NCBI GenBank assembly: GCA_003427395.1
Contig: BFEA01000017.1
Location: 681,366 to 714,093 of the forward strand
DNA: 32,728 nt
Direction: 5' to 3'
From: Chara braunii
Lineage: Eukaryota > Streptophyta > Charophyceae > Charales > Characeae
The position numbers and the translations under genes were made by a program. Position 1 is the stretch's first letter, and every line of letters begins with the position of its first letter. The notes under the pieces were generated by a model. That model did not search any database, had not been told where the DNA came from, and worked only from the letters and a program-made list of their open reading frames with translations. Shown here one piece after another: positions 19,601 to 28,226 of this stretch.

Positions 19601-21160
19601 ATTTTTGGCCATCCCTGGTGCAAACCTGGCCCAAACTCCCGCTTCCAGATAGGACCCAATCTGACCGTTGGGAGGAAGTTTATCGCCAGCCCCTCCTTGG
19701 CAACAGATGGATAACAGACACGGGGGGCCGAGTGAAGAGAAGTTCATTCCCACCTTGGAAAAACTGGGTCAAACACGGTGTACTCCGGGTTGGGGATCTC
19801 TGGGACAATGAGAGGCAAGCTTGGAAGACAGGGGACCAGATTGCGGTACTGCCACCGTGTCGAGGAGTTTTTGAAAAACCTCATTGAAACCATTCCACTA
19901 GAATGGTACCGGATCCTCAGAAGAGGTCTCAATTTGAGTGAGGGTGACTGGGTGACGACCACATGGACCCCGCAATAGATTTGTTTGATTCATACGGTTT
20001 TCCCCCAAACGGTCCTGATTGAATACTACACCATCACAAAAATAAACACCCTCCAAGAAAGTAAGGCACCCTTTGAATGAAAGAACAAAACATCGGTTAA
20101 TCGGGTGAGAGTTATTGAAGAGAAGGGGCCGAAGGTGGCCTTCCAGCGAGACAAACCAATCCAGGACTTGGCCCTAGACCCGGTGGAATGGACGTGGCAG
20201 GCCCCCCGAAAGAGGGGCGCCCCCGGAGCAAGTCATATTAGCCTACACCTCCTAACGGTCAAATCAACTTACAAAATGCTCTGACCCAAACGACATCTGT
20301 GAGATATAATTAATGAACGATGGACCAGACATCTGAATGTCGACCGTTCTCTCCTGACACCGATTCAATGGTTCAAAGAACAAAAGCGCAAACCAATGAA
20401 AATTACCTCACTGCGGTAACAGATAGCTCACCGTTGTCTGCCAACTAACGATTGGTTAATTGACCGAACAAACCTCGAACAAAGAGGTCTGTTGCTCCCA
20501 TGGTGTCAGCGATGTCAGAGCCTCTTCCCCTCCCACAAGAAGGCAGAAACCATTGAACATATTTTCATGCAGTGTCCGGTTGCCCAATTCACATGGAGGT
20601 GGTGAGACCGTATCTGGCGAAAGATGGAACCAGGCATTCCCTGGCCCTGGTCATGGCAAACCATTCTGGCTGGACATTGGTCCCGGGCAGGGACAGTCAC
20701 GCTCTTTACAGAGAATATGTATAGAGTAGGTAGGAGGGCGGTGATGTGGGCACTCTGGTGGCAAAGATGCACCCTGACCATGGAAAAGGTACGGGTAGAG
20801 GGCGCAAAGATAACATAACAAATCGAGCAGCAATTATACCTAGAGCTCACACGCAGATGGCTAGATACAAAATAACAATTAGACCTTTTTAAACAGACGG
20901 GGGATGTCAAGAGAAGGATTACGGAATTCTGCAAGGACTGGGTAGGGGGGGGGAAGGGAAGGTTGGATCGCAAAAGTGGTATGAAGTGGGGATCAAGAGG
21001 AAGGGTTGAGGGACTTAGACGAGATGAGAGACTACAGGCTGGAGTTCAAAGATTGGAATAATATAGAACCCTCGTTCCCATTACGCCCCTCCACGAATTT
21101 CCAAGACCCCTTCTCACCCCATGCCCTGTCACTGACAAAAATCCCGTCTTGAACGAAACA
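16653..21160 (+). pseudogene. LINE-B ORF2 remnants: endonuclease, RT, zf-RVT
   Basis: Read across several frames: an N-terminal TNVNGLAS, VQETH (near 16777), SLYALN, AGDFN (near 17095), KSRIDLI (near 17293) and LDHR (near 17388) mark the endonuclease. EKAPGIDDF (near 18150), RPITLFTVVYK (near 18338), DQTSFM (near 18430), IDFEKSYDHVD (near 18527) and FADD (18841-18852) mark the reverse transcriptase. LDPAM (near 19370) and WCQRC..HIFMQC (near 20500-20577) mark the thumb and zf-RVT parts. Stops at 20417-20419 (TAA) and 20603-20605 (TGA) stand where copy 1 has Trp. It is dead as a protein. Confidence 0.85.
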
Positions 21161-21483
21161 ACGATAACTTACCCTTCCTTCACCCACCTGACACCTGCCT
21201 CCTCCATATCTCTTATCTCATTTGCCTTTTATTCTAAGATGCCCATGCGAGGAACCCCTCCCTGGAGCCCCTTAGGGAGGACCCCGCTTATCCACCATGC
21301 GTGATGCAGCTGGTGGTGACAGTCATCAAGCTAGGTTTGGAGCAAACAACTCTTAAACAAGTATCAACACCTAACTACCTATTTGGCGCCCTCTCTCGAA
21401 GGGTGAAGAGATACAAAAGCTCACCAATGACTACATTGCTGGTTTTCTATACAGGTTGCCTCCCAGTGGGATGCAGAACCCTG

Positions 21484-21624
21484 GGGTCTGCAGAGTTAAA
21501 ATAGTGGGATAACTACTACAAGTAGAGCAAACAGGCAGACTATTCCTCAAAAGATTATTCTTATGAGTCTGCAAATTCAAGTAAGTGGGATAGCTACTAC
21601 AAGTAGAGCAGGCAGGCATACTTT
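21484..21624. repeat. 81-82 bp direct duplication in LINE-B 3' UTR
   Basis: GGGTCTGCAGAGTT..AGTGGGATAACTACTACAAGTAGAGC at 21484 recurs from 21566 with few changes (GAGTCTGCAAATTC..). The unit ends with CAGGCA(G/T)AC. The TACTACAAGTAG part is nearly palindromic. Confidence 0.75.
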
Positions 21625-21725
21625 TTTCTCAAGAATTTCTCATAATCCCCTGGAATCCACGGTAATCAATGCTGGCAGGCGCCCCTCTCAAGTTCTCTTT
21701 GACTCTTTCATCCTGTATATGGGAC

Positions 21726-21857
21726 GCTGGACCCGTTTTCCAGCAGGTGACGCTCCCCACGAATAGATGGAGCCTCTGCCCGGGTGGTAGTGGTGTCTGC
21801 TCTTATCAGCGCCACTATCACCGGTGGGGGTATTAAAAAAAAAAAAAAAAAAAAAAA
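21726..21857 (+). other. LINE-B 3' module, copy B
   Basis: Hairpin 1 is GCTGGACCCGTTTTCCAGC (21726-21744). The box CTCCCCACGAATAGATGGAG follows at about 21753. Hairpin 2 pairs 21783-21795 with 21810-21822 (13 bp with two G-T pairs) over the loop TCTGCTCTTATCAG. The A tail is at 21834-21857. Confidence 0.82.
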
Positions 21858-22200
21858 GGTTGAATTCTCCAGAAGGAATTTTCCCATTATCGGCAGAGGA
21901 GCCCCGCAAAAGGGCTGAAGTAAGGTACAATTATGGCCTCAGGATAGTGCTAGGGTAACAATCTAGGATAGTTTAAGGGCCCCCACAAATGTAACACACA
22001 GGGATACAAAGAACCCTCAACCGACGAAGGAGAGACTCTGAGGAAATGATAGCCTGCACACTCTCAGAGGAAGTACATAGAGGGTAGAGCAGATGGTCCT
22101 CCCACCCATGGAGGCGGAAGCTCACAGGAGTTGGAACAAGGTGACACTGGTCCTTCAGCAGTACGAAGACCAGCTCCAAGGACAATGAGATCAGTTGAAC
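21858..22200. other. No gene seen
   Basis: Sequence between LINE-B 3' modules B and C. Open frames on the minus strand here (to about 22563) have no recognisable motifs. Confidence 0.4.
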
Positions 22201-22204
22201 CCGG

Positions 22205-22290
22205 TTTCCAGCAGGTGCAACTTCCCACAAAAAGATGGAGCCTTCATCCGAAGGGCCACTTGAGGGGGCTTCTCTTATCACCCCCTCAAG
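22205..22290 (+). other. LINE-B-type 3' module, copy C (orphan)
   Basis: TTTCCAGC and the box CTTCCCACAAAAAGATGGAG are followed by a perfect 10-bp hairpin, CTTGAGGGGG (22259-22268) with CCCCCTCAAG (22281-22290), over the loop CTTCTCTTATCA. No A tail follows; the DNA instead runs into an open frame of unknown nature (to 22423). Confidence 0.75.
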
Positions 22291-22497
22291 CATCTCCTTC
22301 GTAAGAAGTTCAACAAAACCAAACAAAGAACAAGAGAAATCCATCAAGCTAAACGATGACCAGTACTTGGCCCAGCTATCGGCGGTGGAAAAAAATAGAG
22401 TAGAAGCATTTCTAGTCGAATGAATTTGGCCGCTCCTGTAGTGGCCCATACGTTCCCAAAGTCGCGGGTTGTTTACGGGCACGACTTTAAGGAGTAC

Positions 22498-22574
22498 TGG
22501 CGGTTTAAGACAGTGGAGCACAAGCCAAATAATGTCGTGGCGGTTTAAGACAGTGGAGCACAAGCCAAATAATG
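22498..22574. repeat. Exact 40-bp tandem duplication
   Basis: A 37-bp sequence beginning TGGCGGTTTAAGACAGTGG occurs at 22498-22534 and 22538-22574 without a difference, separated by 3 bp. It breaks a frame that reads YWRFKTVEHKPNN on into AELTRADYFAVAQYKK, so it looks like a recent duplication inside a former coding segment. Confidence 0.85.
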
Positions 22575-22719
22575 CCGAGTTAACTAGGGCCGATTACTTC
22601 GCGGTTGCCCAATACAAAAAGAAAACAGAAGGGAGACGACAGGGGAGGGCATCAAGGATCGGGGGCCAAGGGCAATAGAAGAGGATGAGAGACAAAAGAG
22701 AACTGCGACTTAGGTGCGG

Positions 22720-22832
22720 CTCCCCACCAATAGATGAAGCCTTCGCTGCAGGAGTCACTTGATGACGATGCTCATATCACCTCGTCAAGTGGACTTCATG
22801 CCCTTGAAGTTTGCAAAAAAAAAAAAAAAAAA
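22720..22832 (+). other. LINE-B-type 3' module, copy D with A tail
   Basis: The box CTCCCCACCAATAGATGAAG (22720 on), then a stem formed by CACTTGATGACGA (22756-22768) and TCGTCAAGTG (22782-22791) with a 3-nt bulge and loop TGCTCATATCACC. A run of 18 A follows at 22815-22832. Confidence 0.72.
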
Positions 22833-23593
22833 GAGACAGCACCCGACACAGGAAGAAGGTGAAATACCGAAGGAAAATGACACGGGGGGACTACAGAGCA
22901 AGGAACAGGTTCCAAAAATGGAAAGGAACAGCCGGAAAGGAGCATAGAATGTGTTGGCGGAGATTAGGGGATAAAGGCATGGGGAAGGGCTGCAAGATCA
23001 AGGGGAACGACTGAAAGAACCAGGGCAAGGCGGGGAGAGATAGGGCAAAGGGGTTAGAGACGCGGAGGAACAGGGGCAAAGGGATGCCCCTCCCATTGAT
23101 ACCAATGGGAAGAGAACAGAGTGGGAAAGAGAAGAGTGTAGATTAATGGTGCTCCAACAGTGGAAGGAGAAAATCACGGCCATCATGGTACCCCTGACAG
23201 ACCCTCCCCAACAGACGATGGTGAAATGGAAGGTGTAGAGAGAGCAACCGAAGACCCCATGGGACAGCTCCCTATGGACCAGTCAGGGTCGCCTCCCCCT
23301 GACCATGCAGATACAGAAGAAGACCCCCTGCCACAGCCTGGGGAGTCCCCATCTCCCAGACTCAGCATATCCCCCGAAGCAGCAGCAATGCTGCAAGCCC
23401 GTTCCTCAACAGATTTACAGACTGCTCTATCCCACCCCTACCAACAGGAGTTACGGAATGTGGCGGACCCACCAGGTGTGGTGCTCCGCCTAGGATAGAG
23501 ATGGAGATGGAGGATGAGAGTGGAGCAAGATGACACAGCGCAGCTCCGACGCGAGACTCCAACGTACGTACTCCAAAACTGTGCGAATGCAGA
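22833..23593 (+). other. Unassigned stretch with acidic, Pro-rich open frame 23160-23498
   Basis: The frame at 23160-23498 (112 residues, starting at GTG) is rich in Pro, Glu, Asp and Ser (for example PPPDHADTEEDPLPQPGESP) and ends in RNVADPPGVVLRLG. It could be part of an ORF1 linker or chance. The sequence before it (22833-23159) is purine-rich and holds nothing recognisable. Confidence 0.25.
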
Positions 23594-23700
23594 ATGATCC
23601 GAAATACAGACTCTGGCTGGGGTATACCCCAGTGGACTGACTGGACTGGACTGGACTGGCTGGTACCNANAAAGGTACCGGCCTGGACTGGACTACCCCG
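23594..23700. other. GGACT repeats and ambiguous bases between inverted GGTACC
   Basis: Several GGACT/GACTG units approach GGTACC, then the ambiguous bases NAN with AAA, then GGTACC again and further GGACT units. Bases 23668 and 23670 are N. It looks like a poorly resolved repeat or a gap patch. Confidence 0.7.
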
Positions 23701-24851
23701 AATACAACACAGGCCTGTGAGAACAGGCCAAAGAGCTGGTCTCACAGGCCAACTTGAGGTCCGCTACACGATCCTCGGCCTGTGATAAATCGCCTAGATA
23801 CAAGCACACTTCCGCCAAGAAGCGAAACTCCACCAAAGAAAAAGAAAACCCGAGTAGTCTAGGATGCGGAGCAAGCTCCATGTTGAGTCCATACGATGCA
23901 ACCTAGGCTAGAAAATATAGCAAAAACAACAATATCACAACGAACAACCTAAGTGAAAGCAGAAAGCAACTAACTAGAATACATGTCCTAGGAATGCAGA
24001 AAGTAATGACAACTAAATCCTAAAATGTTGGAGGCAGTAGCCTCAGTCTGGAAACAATTGACTAGTGTATAAGTCCTAAGAACAGCAAAAGCAGAAACAA
24101 CTAAATCATAGAAATGTTAGAGGCAGTAGCCTTAGTTTGAGAACAACAAAGCAACAACAAAACAACCATATGTCACAGGAGAAGTATGTCGCAACCAAAG
24201 GGTGGGATGGTCTTTGAGGGTGGCGAATGCAGCCTAGGGGTCAATAAAATCCTAAGGGCATCCAAACATAATGACAGGGAGACACATCTCATGAGGCTTA
24301 ACGAGGGTAGGGAACTGGTAGCTAACAGAACCGATGACCCTAACAGATAGACCATCAGGGCGGGTAATGCTCGACTGAAGGGGTGACCGCTATGAAGGAT
24401 CGACCATGCAAGGGAATAAGGGAGCCTGGTATACTGGGCGCACCTATATGAAGCATGCAAGGCTGCCTAACTAGAGCGTGAGGGCCGACAAAGCGTAAAA
24501 AAAATGATGGGTAAGTGAATTATGCAAATGACTCCTAAGGTGGGGGAAGTCGAAGCTGGATCCGTAAGCTGGGAAGCCAGGGCAACGCTTCGTTCCAGAT
24601 ACCTATGCGTATACCAAGGGAGAACCCAACTCAGAGGAACCCGGCGAAGGGAGACCATCATGCGACACAACCAGGGTACTGTAGAGGGTAAGGTGGTAAG
24701 AGAGTGACAACGTTTGAAGTAAGCAGAGCTGATTGTGATGAAGGTCGTGAAGTTGCCGATGACATCCATGATGAGAAGTCCAGAATGTCATTGATGAAGA
24801 GCTGCAACATCGACGAGATGAAGTGGCAAAACGTGGGAAGATAAGTCAGAG
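23701..24851. other. Probable 3' noncoding or LTR region of the chromovirus; no gene seen
   Basis: On the minus strand this follows the pol C-terminus, so a 3' UTR and LTR would be expected. I could not fix LTR ends, because no second LTR copy is in the window. It contains an approximately 89-bp imperfect duplication near 23980-24150 (ATGTT(G/A)GAGGCAGTAGCC at 24025 and 24114). Confidence 0.4.
23980..24150. repeat. Imperfect 89-bp tandem duplication
   Basis: Shared blocks are AACTAAATC and GAGGCAGTAGCCT, followed by AGT and GAAACAA/GAGAACAA, at a spacing of 89 bp. Confidence 0.6.
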
Positions 24852-25496
24852 TCAATCGTCGTATCGAGCAGGACGACGATGAGTGCGTTGTGGACGCTCA
24901 GAAGCATCCGCCTGCTGTTGAAGGTCTGCCTCAGATGTAGCAGGCTCGACTTTAGCGGTTTCCTCCGCTGAGGGAGAAAGAGGAGGGTCAGTAGGTTACA
25001 GAGAAGCAGTCAATCCAACACGACGAGCACGGTCATAGGCACACACCAACATGCGAGCATGCTGCAAGGGCTCGAGGGGCTGCGAATAAGCCTCCTCATC
25101 AGGGTAACCCTTCCAACGTACGAAATATTCGAGGTGAGGAGGGCTGTCGTCGGTGACTCGACAACCAATGATGACTAGGACGAGGAACTCCCGGTGGTCG
25201 TCCACCATGATAGGTGGAGAGCGCTCATATGGTCGTCCAGCGAAACGCTCAGACGGTCTGCGGTAGGGACACAGTAGCGAGACATGGTAAACATCGTGCA
25301 CATGAGCCTGACGTAGGTAGTTGGGCAACTTCACACGGAAGTTGACCGGGCTAAATGTCGTATCAGAACCGACGGCCTGGAGGATGCGGCATGGGCCAAA
25401 GAAGCGACGCCGAAACTTGCGAAGCGTGTCCGCTTCGAGCTGTAAGTGGCAAGCGTTGACAAGCACATCATCACCAACTTTGAATGGATGATCCAT
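24852..25496 (-). pseudogene. Chromovirus integrase C-terminus and chromodomain with early stop
   Basis: GDDVLVNACHLQ and KFRRRFFGPCRIL form the integrase C-terminal domain, followed by VHDVYHVSLLCPY and then a chromodomain (LEYFVRWKGYPDEEAYSQPLE). The chromodomain normally guides integration to marked chromatin. A TAA at 24996-24998 ends the frame after TASL, but the same frame goes on through a polar, basic tail (RPQRTHRRPARYDD) to a TGA at 24852-24854, so the stop looks secondary. Confidence 0.85.
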
Positions 25497-25519
25497 CCTC
25501 GATCAGTTCGCACGTGTAG

Positions 25520-26407
25520 CCATGCGAGTTTGGAAAGCGGCTATGTGCTCATGCACGGTTTTCATGATTGACGTCATGTGTGCAACCCAATCATCCAGCG
25601 CAGGACAACTCGTTTTGGGGTGCATCTTTGACGATCAAAGGAAGTTCCGATAACCGAGGTCGCAATAGCAAGGTGACATTCCCGTGGCTGGCGAGACGAC
25701 GTGGTTGTAGGCTATCTACGCGTGGCAAGATGGAGATCCCACTGCTGGTCGTCACGAACAATCTTTCGGAGAATATCTCCGAGAGTCTGCCATCAGTCTG
25801 GGGATGGTAAGACGAGGAAAAGCGGAGCTGGGTGCCGTACACCTCATGGAGCCGTCACCAGAATCGGTTGGTGAAGCGAGGGTCACGACCATATGATGCT
25901 CAGAGGTAAATCGTGGTCACGCATGACTCGGTCAAACATGATGTCGGCGACCTCACGTGCACTAATAGCATAGCTACACGGAAAAAAGCGTGCGCGCTTC
26001 GTGAGGTGGTCAACGACGACTAGGATAGCATCATGGCCTCGGGGGGGTCGGAGGACGAAGAGGTCCGATAAAGTCCATCAAGATGGACTGGCAACAACCC
26101 TCAGCGATAGGAAGAGGCTGGAGCAAACTATAAGGCAGGTGGTACGCACTGTTCACCTCGAGACGTACAGACGGTTCACACGAGCCAACGTCTTGTGAAA
26201 GCCCATATGACTGGCGACTGTCTGGTCATGGAACTTTGCTACTGTCCAGACACGTAGCTGTCCACTCCGAAGGGTCGCATGGATGTCGCGATAGTCAGGG
26301 CAGTAGTGGTACTGAGTGCAAAACTCGTCGATCACCGAGTGGTGGACGGTGGTACATGAGATGGCAACAAGCTGGATCTGCTCCAGATCATGGTTAGGGC
26401 ACAGCAA
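25520..26407 (-). pseudogene. Chromovirus integrase zinc-binding and core regions, frame-broken
   Basis: The order on the minus strand is HDQTVASHMGFHKT (zinc-binding region), ILMDFIGPL (first catalytic Asp), VVVDHLTKRARFFPC, RDPRFTNRFW (second Asp region; the frame breaks here) and SSYHPQTDGR (before the usual catalytic Glu, where the frame is again disturbed). It would catalyse cDNA insertion, but it is broken in at least two places. Confidence 0.85.
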
Positions 26408-26452
26408 TAAGGCATCTGCGACCCGATTAGTCTCGCCCCTAATGTGCTCAGT

Positions 26453-26960
26453 GGTGGAACTAAACTCAAATAGGTCGCGCTACCAACGAGCCTGTCGAGG
26501 AGTGAGCTTCGGCTTTGTCAGAAAAGCCTTGACAACAAAGTTGTCCGTGCGCACCGTGAATGGTGCCCCGTGCAGGTAGTCACAGTGACGCCAGTGCCGA
26601 GCAGCATAAACTACTGCGAGAACCTCACGTTCATCAGCAGTGTAGTTTATCTCGGCGGGCAGGAGATGACGGGAGTAGAAGGCTATCAGACAATCACCTG
26701 AGCGAGACTCGACAGTACCGTCATCGGCGATGGTAGGAGAATAGTCAATAGAAGGCTCGTCAGTAGTTGGAGGAGTAGGCGTCAGGTGGGAAGCAGTGGT
26801 AGGGGTAGGGGGTGGGAAGCGAGGGATGCGAGGATGAGAAGAATCAGGAGAGGAGGGGAAATTTTGAGAAAGCACTGTTCCTACAGCAAAGTCTGACGCA
26901 TCGGTGGTAAGGATAAAATGGCGATCAAAATCGGGTAGGTGAACAACAGGTGCACATAAC
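26453..26960 (-). pseudogene. Chromovirus RNase H domain
   Basis: Contains ILTTDASDFAVG (first catalytic Asp), FYSRHLLPAEINYTADEREVLAVVYA (second acid region), RHWRHCDYLHGAPFTVRTDN (third Asp) and LTPRQARW. A Pro/Thr/Ser-rich insertion of about 40 residues sits between VLSQ and the GDCLIAFYSR strand and is not usual for the family. A stop follows RQARW near 26480, and the frame continues with HIRGETNRVADALL. Confidence 0.85.
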
Positions 26961-27527
26961 GGCGTTTCCGTTAAAAATGAACTATTTTGTAAAAAGTGAA
27001 CATAGAGAAATTAACGAAGTAACCGAACAAAAAAGAAATTGTAGAACAAAAAAAATAGGATTTTAATATTCCGGCACAATGTAAAACTGGAGCAGAAAAC
27101 TGTCCAAATGATTAGAATATAAACGAAAAAAAAATGACATCGTATGCGAAGGAAACACTTGCGAAATTTGTAAAACCCTTGACACATTCAAACAAAGAGC
27201 AGCTTTCCAAAGTCCAAGTCTTAGACCTTAAGTTGCTTCAAACTATAAGAACACCCTTCATATGGAGACTGTGGAAGGAAAATTTAATGCAAAAGTCCAT
27301 AGGCAATTATATTAAAAGCAAAGTAGTGCCATTTAAATCAGCTCAATGGTGTGTCAGACTCTATGAACTCTTAAAATTACACATTGTCAAAATCTTCGTC
27401 AAAGTTGACTATAATTGAAATTAACTTCTAGGCACTGCTAGATAACACGTCAAAACGATATTCTAAGGCTACTTGAATCAGATCTAAGTACGTAATGGAC
27501 ATATTAACACGATCTGCGTGATAAATT
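26961..27527. other. AT-rich stretch; one small frame 27134-27418 of unknown meaning
   Basis: AT-rich DNA begins where the chromovirus match stops. A plus-strand frame with a true ATG at 27134 codes 94 residues (KQLSK-like polar start, FIWRLWKENL, AQWCVRLYELLKL) with no known motif. I would not call it a gene without similarity evidence. Confidence 0.3.
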
Positions 27528-28193
27528 TCAGGCTCTCCTCATGTGAATTTTCCAATCTTCTACAGTGCTCATCTCATTGTGCCCATTGAACGTGGGGTCC
27601 TTGTACTCTACATAAGTTTCTATGACTTCATACTCTCGCAACAGAAGACTTCGTAAATATGTAATCGCTGTGTCCACGAGCCCATCCACGAGTGCTTTGA
27701 GCGACGGTTGGTCCATGATCCTCCTTCCAAATGCTTCCCGTCTTCGTCCGTCGATGTCATGTGCATTGGATATGTTTGCACTTGTAGAATGATCGTTATG
27801 AATAAGAAAAGAAAGTTTGCAGCGCCCTTGGATACTTGACGCTGCACAGTACAAGGTCATCACCTTGAAGTCGTTGTGGTAGAACTTCAATGCTGAATAG
27901 TACAATTCTGAATACGGTGCGAGCACTTCTCGCGGATATTCTCTTGTTCCACAATACCTACGACCACAAATATACAAACATTGTCGAGGATAATGTTCCT
28001 AGCAATCCGGTGCGACATCCACACCTCTGACACTGAGTACTGCACCCTCGAAAACCACTTCAGGTGTGAAAAAGATAGATCCCATATCATTCCATACATT
28101 TCTGCCCCACACCATATTGCTTGACGGCCATCCAGTCGTTGAATGAACCATTCTGCAACACATGAAATACAGAAGCAGTAAAAGGCAAGCCAA
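27528..28193 (-). pseudogene. Unrecognised coding-like segment with one in-frame TAG
   Basis: A minus-strand frame runs from 28193 to 27999 and, past a TAG at 27999-28001, on in the same frame to 27528 (about 220 codons). The second part (APYSELYYSALKFYHNDFKVM, SLKALVDGLVDTAITYLRSLL) looks like real protein. It lies downstream of the DUF7869-type gene in the same frame. A pyrimidine-rich stretch ending TTGCAG (28153) could be a 3' splice site. It may be a further exon or a separate broken gene. No domain is recognised. Confidence 0.35.
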
Positions 28194-28226
28194 TGATATA
28201 TAGTTTAACTATATATGAATGGAAGC

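Larger units (their letters stand above)
14344..21857 (+). mobile_element. LINE-B copy 2, long but decayed
   Basis: ORF1 (14344-15492), short frames of unknown role (15570-16551), ORF2 remnants (about 16653-21160), a 3' UTR with an 81-bp duplication and the 3' hairpin module, and an A tail at 21834-21857 follow in order on the plus strand. ORF1 is open while ORF2 has many stops and frame changes. Several stops replace Trp codons found in the related copies, as expected for decay of methylated DNA. Confidence 0.85.
24852..26960 (-). mobile_element. Ty3/gypsy chromovirus remnant, 5'-truncated
   Basis: On the minus strand RNase H, integrase and chromodomain follow in the usual gypsy order. Similarity begins abruptly near 26960 (LCAPVVHLPDFDRHF is the start of the connection/RNase H part) and AT-rich unrelated DNA lies beyond. 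Gag, protease and most of RT are missing. Several frameshifts and stops occur. It is dead. Confidence 0.85.

Noticed and set aside
21973-22563. A 196-codon minus-strand frame
   Set aside because: It runs antisense through LINE-B module C and the 40-bp duplication and shows no known motif.
24173-24855. Several minus-strand frames of 60-100 codons downstream of the chromovirus pol
   Set aside because: They are Leu/Ser-rich, overlap each other in different frames and lie in the probable 3' UTR or LTR.
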